From: Phycisphaerales bacterium
GTDB lineage: Bacteria; Planctomycetota; Phycisphaerae; Phycisphaerales; SM1A02
NCBI GenBank assembly: GCA_020427625.1
Contig: JAGQOI010000174.1
Location: forward strand, 1-11,224
Direction of reading: 5' to 3'
Length of the DNA stretch: 11,224 nt
The notes beneath the pieces were generated by a model. The model was not told the origin of the DNA. It was given only the letters and a program-made list of their open reading frames with translations, and searched no databases. The translations under genes were made by a program, and so were the position numbers. How positions within the stretch are numbered: the stretch's first letter is position 1; the number at the start of each line of letters is the position of its first letter. This document shows, in pieces, positions 6,008 through 11,224 of the stretch.

Positions 6008-8005
6008 TCAACGACGAGACCCGCGTCCCGCCCCGACGGGTCCCCCGGCGAGTCCCGTCGACAGCCGACGGATGACGCCGTGGATCTCCCGGTTGAACCG
6101 CCAGTCTATAACGATCAGACTCCGCGTGCGAACGAGGATCTCGCGGAGTTCGTCGAGGACCTCGTCGTACACCGCGTGGATCGCGCCGACCGGCGCATCG
6201 CCCCAGTCGCGGCACCGGCTGTCGGGACCGATGCCCGCGAACATGCGGATGATCACCGCCAGCGTGTCCGCCCACAGTTCCGGCGGCACGAGGTCGAGCG
6301 CCTGCTCCGCCGACAACTCGTCGAACGACAGATGCTGCGGCCCGAGCGACTCGACCCACCGCGGATCGCGATCCATGATCGCGCGGATCCGCAGACCGAG
6401 CCGGGCGCTGTCGTCGTGCTCCACGCCGACCTGGCGGGCGAGGCTCATCATCTCGTCCAGCGCCTCCGGCAATCGCGTCGACTGGTCGACGAGCAGCGAC
6501 CGCACCGCGAGCACGCCCAGCGCGTACAGGTCGCACGGCGAACTGAGCTGAGGCAGTTCGTCGAACAGCAGGTTCGGCAGCGGCACGCCCTCCAGCGTCC
6601 GCACCTCCTCGATCACCGCCGGCGCCAACTGCTCGGGCATCGTGCGGAAGCGGTACTCGCCGGCCGCGAGCGCCGTCTCCTCCTTCACCCGCGCGTACAG
6701 ATCCAGTCGCCCGGACTTCAGCGCGAAGCGCAGCCAGACGAGATCGTTCGGGCCGGTCTGCAGACGCTCCTGCGTCGCGAGCGTGCCCTCGACCATCGTC
6801 CCGCCGCCGTGCTCCGGCACGAGCTTGCGGATGCGCGCCGTCGCCCGACCCCCGCCGCCGCGCGCAAACGCGACCGGCGAGTAGATCGAGTATCCCGCGA
6901 CGCCGGCGCGAATGAAGTACCGGAGATTGCTCATGCCGACCTGCAGGTCGAACGCCTCGCCCGGAGACACGAGCTCCGGGCGCGCCGTCCACAGGTGCGG
7001 GAGTCCCGCGCTCGCCTCGCCGAGACGCACCCGGAAACTCTCGGCGCTCAGGTTCAGCAGCGGACGCTGGGTCTGCTCCGTCATCCGACGAACCGCCTCG
7101 ATCGCCGCGACGATCGCCCGCAGCTTGAGATGCAGCGTCTCGACGAACCGACCCCATTGCCCGTGACGGCCGAGGAACAGACGCCCGTCCGAGGCCGCCT
7201 CCGGATCGTTCGACGATCGACTCAGCTCCGCCTGGTCCAGCACCGGACGCGTGAGCAGCAGCGACTGGGCGTGCGGACCGCTGAGGTAATCGATGTACGA
7301 CTCGTATCCCACCGCCGCGGCACCGCGGATGAGCATCAGCCCGCCGCCGGGATTCAGCGGCACCAGTCCCTCGCCCGGCGTCGCGTGGCCTCGATCATGC
7401 ACCGACGGGCCGCCCGGCGCATCGTCCGTCACCGGCACGAATCCCGCCTCGGCGCCGACGGACGGACACCAGAGATACCGATGCAGGCTCTCGCGATAGG
7501 GCGGAAGGCCCGCCCCCACCAGCGCGGCATCATCCGTGCACAGCGCCCACGGCGCGTCGCCGTCCCCCGCCCGGGCATGCACCGGCACGCCGATCACCGG
7601 ATCGAGCCAGGTCGGCGGCGGCGCGTCGGTCTCCCACCCGGTGTGCAGGAGCATCGCACGCTCGAGTTCGCGATGAGCCGCGACCTGCGTGCGCCAGCGA
7701 TCGTCGAGCATCGCGTTGTTCAGCGTTTCCTGGGAGGCGAGCCGGGTCGCGCCGATGCCCCCGATCTCCTGGACCCAGATCTCCAGCCACTCGTGGATCC
7801 ACCCGGCGGCGTCGAGCACGCAGCCGAGGTACACGCGTCCGTCGATGTGGTCGCGCATCGTCTTGAGCGACCATCCGCCGTCGCGGGACTGTTCGAGCAC
7901 GGCGCAGATCTTCAGCGGCACGTCGCACTGCGAGACCGACACCGGCACCGCGAGATGGGTGCCGGGCAATCGAGCGAACGATGCGTGCAGGTCCCCAAGG
8001 TCCAT
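6008..8005 (-). CDS. Soluble, highly degenerate pseudokinase-like protein (665 aa)
   Basis: No signal peptide or membrane helix, so cytoplasmic. Traces of a kinase C-lobe can be seen: QRPLLNLSAESFRVRL (313-328) lines up with the HRDLKPENILL catalytic loop but lacks the catalytic Asp, and SPCDLYALGVLAVRSLL (489-505) lines up with the subdomain IX motif 'SDIYSLGVLLYELL'. The two are about 165 residues apart instead of roughly 55, which implies an insertion of about 110 residues (around 330-480). No DFG motif or VAIK lysine is evident. The N-terminal 300 residues are unrecognised, with a Trp-rich stretch (GWIHEWLEIWVQEIGGIG, 68-85). The C-terminal 100 residues look helical. A catalytic role is very unlikely; a scaffold or adaptor is more plausible. 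The start at 8005 is well supported by GGAGG nine bases upstream. It heads the block that continues with the TssJ-like lipoprotein and the membrane pseudokinase. Confidence 0.85.
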   Translation of the reverse strand: MDLGDLHASFARLPGTHLAVPVSVSQCDVPLKICAVLEQSRDGGWSLKTMRDHIDGRVYLGCVLDAAGWIHEWLEIWVQEIGGIGATRLASQETLNNAMLDDRWRTQVAAHRELERAMLLHTGWETDAPPPTWLDPVIGVPVHARAGDGDAPWALCTDDAALVGAGLPPYRESLHRYLWCPSVGAEAGFVPVTDDAPGGPSVHDRGHATPGEGLVPLNPGGGLMLIRGAAAVGYESYIDYLSGPHAQSLLLTRPVLDQAELSRSSNDPEAASDGRLFLGRHGQWGRFVETLHLKLRAIVAAIEAVRRMTEQTQRPLLNLSAESFRVRLGEASAGLPHLWTARPELVSPGEAFDLQVGMSNLRYFIRAGVAGYSIYSPVAFARGGGGRATARIRKLVPEHGGGTMVEGTLATQERLQTGPNDLVWLRFALKSGRLDLYARVKEETALAAGEYRFRTMPEQLAPAVIEEVRTLEGVPLPNLLFDELPQLSSPCDLYALGVLAVRSLLVDQSTRLPEALDEMMSLARQVGVEHDDSARLGLRIRAIMDRDPRWVESLGPQHLSFDELSAEQALDLVPPELWADTLAVIIRMFAGIGPDSRCRDWGDAPVGAIHAVYDEVLDELREILVRTRSLIVIDWRFNREIHGVIRRLSTGLAGGPVGAGRGSRR

Positions 8006-8013
8006 ACGACCGA

Positions 8014-8018
8014 TCCTC
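8014..8018 (-). promoter_or_regulatory. Ribosome-binding site of the 665-aa gene
   Basis: Minus-strand ACGGAGGATCGGTCGTATG: GGAGG with a nine-base spacer, the strongest Shine-Dalgarno match in the window. It supports a fresh initiation after the 172-base gap. Confidence 0.6.
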
Positions 8019-8045
8019 CGTCACGCGACGCCCCGTCCCGCGTCC

Positions 8046-8079
8046 GCCTCCCCGCCTCCCCGCGCCGCTCGTCGCGGGG
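8046..8079 (-). repeat. GC hairpin and G-rich tandem repeat in the leader
   Basis: CCCCGCG (8058-8064) pairs with CGCGGGG (8073-8079) around eight bases. Overlapping it on the left, an 8-base unit occurs twice in tandem (8046-8053 and 8054-8061), reading GGGGAGGC twice on the minus strand. On the transcript of the 8005 gene this is a stem followed by a G-run cluster. No U-tract follows, so a standard terminator for the upstream nuclease gene is unlikely. Confidence 0.4.
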
Positions 8080-8091
8080 CCGGGAGGTGCC

Positions 8092-8120
8092 ATGCTACGA
8101 GAAACGGTCCGGCGATGGAA
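8092..8120 (-). promoter_or_regulatory. Weak candidate promoter for the pseudokinase-lipoprotein block
   Basis: On the minus strand TTCCAT (8115-8120) and TAGCAT (8092-8097) are 17 bases apart. The -10 matches four of six consensus bases and the -35 only two. The location in the 172-base gap fits a promoter for the gene starting at 8005, but the sequence evidence is thin. Confidence 0.2.
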
Positions 8121-8177
8121 GGGACGCGACCGGGGGGCGAGAACACGGGCGGAACCAGGTGGGATCGAGGGCCGGAA

Positions 8178-9041
8178 TCAGCCGAGACTCGCCCGTGTCG
8201 CCGCGACGGCGATGTTGCGGAGCAGACGCTGCCGATGCCGGACCGGCGACGCGTGCTCCGGCGCCGGCACCACGACCCGCAGCGGCGGATCGACATGGTC
8301 GTAGAGCGCCGGGTCGTCGTCCGCCATGGCATCCGCGCGGCACTCGATGAGTCCCCAGCCCGGCGCCAGTTCGCGTCGACGCACGAGTCCCTCCGGCGCC
8401 ACGACGTACAGCAGGTTCGCGAGCCGGTACGTCGCGATCATGCAGAACTTCGTTTCACCGTGCAACTTGCGATCCACCCGCCGCAGGAGGCGCAGCATCC
8501 GCCGGTACGACGGCAGGCGACTCCGCGCGTAATCCCACTCGGCGAGTTCGTCGAACAGCGCCGTTTCGTCGGCCCGGAGATCCGGCTCCTCGCGCGGAAT
8601 CCGGTGACGCTCGATGTGGTCGCAGATCCGGCGCAGACGCTCGCGGATCCGCAGCAGACGCTCCGTGTCGCGACCGTCCCGCAGGAAGTCGGCGCGGGAC
8701 TGCTTGCACTCCAGCATGATCGTGCGCGGCTCCGACGTCGCCCACTGCTGGCCGGGATGGTCCTGACGCGACCATCGGCGACGTCTGATGACGCCCGACG
8801 AGTCGTCCGGCGCGGCGTCGCCGGGCATGATCACGCGCTGACGATCGACGTAGCCCGCGACGTCGACGCGATAGCGCGAGATCGGACACGGCACCTCCAC
8901 CGCGACGGCCGGACAGCCGTGTCGCACGAGGAACGACGCCGCCAGGCGCTTCAGCCGACGGTGAGCCGCGGTCTCGCCCGTCGATGGTCGCGCCTCGACC
9001 CGGGCCTCGACCGCCTCCGGCATGGCGAACAGGTCCGTCAT
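8178..9041 (-). CDS. PD-(D/E)XK nuclease-like protein, MmcB-like (287 aa)
   Basis: The likely active site is Glu49 (VEVP), Asp60 (YRVDVAGY) and Glu111-Cys-Lys113 (IMLECKQSRADF), the D...ExK pattern of PD-(D/E)XK nucleases. The SRADF segment after the motif and the late KFCMIATYRLANLLYVVAPE..LAPGWGLIEC region (198-234) resemble the MmcB-type DNA repair family, whose members carry E-x-K-S-x-x-D-F and a 'GWGL' end. It would act on nucleic acid in the cytoplasm. Between Asp60 and the ECK motif there are about 50 residues, more than usual for MmcB, and an additional helical Arg-rich segment fills 120-195. The chosen start (MTDLFAMPE) places GGAAGG upstream and begins 22 bases after the stop of the transglutaminase-like gene. 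An open frame extends upstream to 9317 but overlaps that gene and is Arg/Ser-rich shadow sequence. Another restriction-like role is possible. Confidence 0.8.
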   Translation of the reverse strand: MTDLFAMPEAVEARVEARPSTGETAAHRRLKRLAASFLVRHGCPAVAVEVPCPISRYRVDVAGYVDRQRVIMPGDAAPDDSSGVIRRRRWSRQDHPGQQWATSEPRTIMLECKQSRADFLRDGRDTERLLRIRERLRRICDHIERHRIPREEPDLRADETALFDELAEWDYARSRLPSYRRMLRLLRRVDRKLHGETKFCMIATYRLANLLYVVAPEGLVRRRELAPGWGLIECRADAMADDDPALYDHVDPPLRVVVPAPEHASPVRHRQRLLRNIAVAATRASLG

Positions 9042-9063
9042 CCGCGTCCGACCCTTCCGGCGC

Positions 9064-10959
9064 TCAGCGCCCGTTCCGGAGTCGGCGTCCCACCGACGCC
9101 GCGTCGGCGTCCCGACCGAACTCGGCGAGACGCTGTGCATAGAACGACCCGATGCGGTACCAGTTGCTCGACATGAGGAACATGGCCGAGCGGGGGCTCG
9201 GCGGCTTCGTCGCGTTCCAGGCGCGTCCGTAGAGGGCCACGACGAGATCGGACCGGCCGTTCTCGCGGAGGATCGCCTCGGCGCGCAGCAGCGCCGAGAG
9301 GACGAACGGGCCCGCATTCGCGAAGCGGATGATGACGTCCTCGTAGCACTGACCGGCCTTGCGCGTGTCTCCGGCGCGCTCCCACATCCGACCCTGGGCG
9401 AGTCGGACGTCGGCGGCGATGTCGAGCCGCGCGCCGTACCCGTCGAACGCGCGGTTCCACAACCCGTTCTGCGCCTCGACGTCGGCGACGCCCTCGATCA
9501 TCGGACGAATGATGCTCCACGAGAAGTCCGGGTACCGCTCGCCGCACAGACGATGCAGGACGGTCGCCCAGCGCGTCTTGTCGTCCAGCGTGAGATGTCC
9601 CGCGGCGGAGAGATCGCTCACCGCCGCCCACGCCGGCGCGTGACCGGGACATCGACGCAGCGCCGCCTCCAGCAGGTCGAGCACCGCGCCGACGTCGGAT
9701 GCACGGGCCGACCCGTCGCCCGGACCGGGTGCCGGAACCGGGACGGCGTCGTCGGTCGGCGGCGCCGTCGCCGCGGGCGCCTCGTCGCGACGGCCCTTCC
9801 CCCGTCGTTTCGGCGCGGGCGGCGGCGCGAGGCGGTCGAGTTCCATGCGCCGGCGCGCGAGGTCGGTCAGGGCGGCGGCGACCTGTCGATCGTGCGCGCC
9901 CACCGTGCTCAGTTCGGCGAGAAGCGACACGGTGGAGTCGGGGATCTGACGCCGGGTCTGCGGATCGAGGACGCGCCCGCGCACGCCCTGGTAGGCGTCG
10001 TAGCGTCCGGTATCGAAGTTCCACCAGACGCGGCGACCGTCGCTCTGGAGGAATCCGACCCACGCGTGCGCGCCTTCGCCGCTCACCGCACCGACGTAGG
10101 TCGCGGGCACGCCGATCGCCTTGGCGACGGTCATCGCGTAGTACGCCTGGTCGGCGCAGACGCCGCCGTAGCGCCGGATGTTCTGGAGCGTCCAGCCGGC
10201 GACGGTGCTCTTCTTCGGCTCGCCGCGGAGATGATCCTGGTCGTAGGCGATGTCGAAGAACCGGGCACCGACGGCGCGATCGCCCTGGTGCTGTTCGAGA
10301 GCCCAGGCCATCTCCGGCAGGCTCGCCGTCGTGTCGACGAGGTGCACGAGCAGTTCGGCCGGGACCGGACGCACGCCGAAGAACAGGCGTCGCTCGTGCG
10401 CGACGTAGTAGTCGAAGATCGCGATCGGATCCGCCGACGTCGCGACGTTCTCGTTGATGCGCCGGACCATCGGCCGGTCGTGCACGACGCACACCGCCGC
10501 GACCAGGCTCGCCCACTCCTCGAGGATCGACCCGCGCGCGTCGCGGAGTCGATCGAGCAGCGCGTACACCGCCGGCACGTCGTCCGCGGGATCGACGAGG
10601 AACACGAGCGACGCGCGGAGCTTCGGACGATCGCGCAGGAACCGCAGCGTGCCGCGCACATGCTCCGACGCCGCGGTCTGCGGATCATCGCCCGACGCGA
10701 CCTCCGCGAGGTGCGCCACGAGACGACGGGCTTCGGCGAGATCCCGGACGAAGTCGGCGTCCACGTCCGGCGCCGCCCGCGCGGCGGCGTCGAACATCGA
10801 CCCGAGCGTCGCGCCGGCATCCTCGAACGATCCGCCCGCTTCGAGCGCATCGAGCACGTCGGACGCGGCCGGGCCCGAGGCGCCGCCCGCACACCACGAC
10901 GTCGCGATGAGCAGTCCCGTGAGGAGCCGTCGCATCGTGCGCTCGCCGTGCCTGGCCAT
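9064..10959 (-). CDS. Exported transglutaminase-like protein with C-terminal helical repeats (631 aa)
   Basis: The N-terminus (MARHGERTMRRLLTGLLIAT, then SWCAGGASG) is a Sec signal peptide; a lipobox is not clear. The core is a transglutaminase-like (papain-fold) domain: YGGVCADQAYYAMTVAKAIG (264-283) supplies Cys268, GEGAHAWVGF (294-303) His298 and WWNFDTGRYD (312-321) Asp316, a complete Cys-His-Asp triad. Such domains act as amidases, peptidases or cross-linkers; the substrate cannot be told. A Pro/Ala/Lys-Arg linker (about 378-418) separates it from a helical C-terminal part (about 420-620) resembling TPR units, for example DTRKAGQCYEDVIIRFANAG (531-550). The N-terminal 200 residues are helical and unrecognised. 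The start at 10959 has GGAG nine bases upstream and is preferred over Met9, which lacks a good site. It is followed after 22 bases by the nuclease-like gene, so the two are probably cotranscribed. Confidence 0.85.
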   Translation of the reverse strand: MARHGERTMRRLLTGLLIATSWCAGGASGPAASDVLDALEAGGSFEDAGATLGSMFDAAARAAPDVDADFVRDLAEARRLVAHLAEVASGDDPQTAASEHVRGTLRFLRDRPKLRASLVFLVDPADDVPAVYALLDRLRDARGSILEEWASLVAAVCVVHDRPMVRRINENVATSADPIAIFDYYVAHERRLFFGVRPVPAELLVHLVDTTASLPEMAWALEQHQGDRAVGARFFDIAYDQDHLRGEPKKSTVAGWTLQNIRRYGGVCADQAYYAMTVAKAIGVPATYVGAVSGEGAHAWVGFLQSDGRRVWWNFDTGRYDAYQGVRGRVLDPQTRRQIPDSTVSLLAELSTVGAHDRQVAAALTDLARRRMELDRLAPPPAPKRRGKGRRDEAPAATAPPTDDAVPVPAPGPGDGSARASDVGAVLDLLEAALRRCPGHAPAWAAVSDLSAAGHLTLDDKTRWATVLHRLCGERYPDFSWSIIRPMIEGVADVEAQNGLWNRAFDGYGARLDIAADVRLAQGRMWERAGDTRKAGQCYEDVIIRFANAGPFVLSALLRAEAILRENGRSDLVVALYGRAWNATKPPSPRSAMFLMSSNWYRIGSFYAQRLAEFGRDADAASVGRRLRNGR

Positions 10960-11071
10960 GATCCGACACTCCGGGGGTCGAGCCGGGGACGCGCCGGCGA
11001 CCTCGATGCAGACTACGACACCGCGGGCGGAAGGACCAGAACAGAACCCGACCTTTGGTGCAAATTGTGAC

Positions 11072-11098
11072 GCGCCGACGCGAACGGCGCCGATCGGC
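11072..11098. repeat. Adjacent inverted repeats in divergent intergenic region
   Basis: GCGCCG (11072-11077) and CGGCGC (11085-11090) are inverted arms around seven bases; a ten-base palindrome GCCGATCGGC (11089-11098) overlaps the end. They lie next to the only AT-richer patch of the 231-base spacer (about 11053-11070, CTTTGGTGCAAATTGTGA), where promoters for the divergent genes could sit. No clear -35/-10 pair was found. Confidence 0.3.
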
Positions 11099-11190
11099 CA
11101 TCATGTTGCATCCGCGGCGCTCTCCTGTCAGGATTCGCCGGATTCACCCATTTGACGACGCGTTCCCCGACCCGCCCGAGGACTCCGACC

Positions 11191-11224
11191 ATGCCCGATC
11201 GCCATGACGCGCTTCTCGCCCTCC
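11191..11224 (+). CDS. Start of a plus-strand gene (cut by right edge)
   Basis: An ATG with GAGGA eight bases upstream (11178-11182) opens a frame reading MPDRHDALLAL to the end of the window. Only eleven residues are visible, so no function can be given. It would be divergent from the transglutaminase-like gene. Confidence 0.45.
   Translation, partial: MPDRHDALLAL

Noticed and set aside
1645..6075. Very long plus-strand open frame (1476 codons) opposite the pseudokinase and lipoprotein genes
   Set aside because: It is Arg-rich, crosses two real genes and a spacer, has no recognisable domain, and is explained by GC-rich third positions on the other strand.
6080..8350. Long plus-strand open frame opposite the 665-aa gene
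   Set aside because: Arg/His-rich antisense shadow that crosses gene boundaries; the minus strand has a strong ribosome-binding site and coherent protein.
9042..9317. N-terminal extension of the nuclease-like protein
   Set aside because: It would overlap the transglutaminase-like gene by over 250 bases and reads as Arg/Ser-rich shadow; the start at 9041 has its own ribosome-binding site.
9022..11070. Long plus-strand open frame opposite the transglutaminase-like gene
   Set aside because: The minus strand carries a full Cys-His-Asp triad and signal peptide; the plus frame is low-complexity Arg-rich sequence.

Overview
The window is GC-rich bacterial DNA carrying mostly one-directional genes with short spacers. 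The mix of large pseudokinase proteins, a sulfatase-modifying-factor (FGE-like) fold, a transglutaminase-like exported protein and Gram-negative-style lipoproteins suggests Planctomycetota or another GC-rich diderm. This is an inference from gene content; no marker gene is present. No tRNA, rRNA, CRISPR array, transposase or phage gene was seen.

Layout: base 1-582 holds the N-terminal part of a minus-strand protein that runs off the left edge. A 306-base divergent intergenic region with three hairpins separates it from a small plus-strand lipoprotein gene (889-1158). That gene converges on the minus-strand gene at 1171-5352, with only 12 bases between the stops. From 8005 leftward there is a compact minus-strand block: a soluble, very degenerate pseudokinase-like protein (665 aa), a 181-aa lipoprotein resembling TssJ of type VI secretion, and a 1393-aa single-pass membrane protein. 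The membrane protein has a cytoplasmic pseudokinase, a transmembrane helix, about 800 residues of mostly helical stalk and a C-terminal FGE-like domain without the catalytic cysteines. Upstream, and possibly a separate transcription unit, are a transglutaminase-like exported protein (9064-10959) and a PD-(D/E)XK nuclease-like protein (8178-9041), 22 bases apart. At the right edge a plus-strand gene begins at 11191 and is cut off.

How they may work together: the lipoprotein, the membrane pseudokinase and the soluble pseudokinase could form a trans-envelope assembly. The cytoplasmic kinase folds would act as scaffolds or nucleotide sensors, and the periplasmic stalk and FGE fold would bind protein or ligand near the outer membrane. 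The TssJ resemblance, and the known use of kinase/FHA regulators and occasional sulfatase-modifying-factor genes in type VI loci, make an accessory part of a divergent type VI-like system the best guess. No unmistakable core Tss component lies in the window, so this remains a hypothesis.
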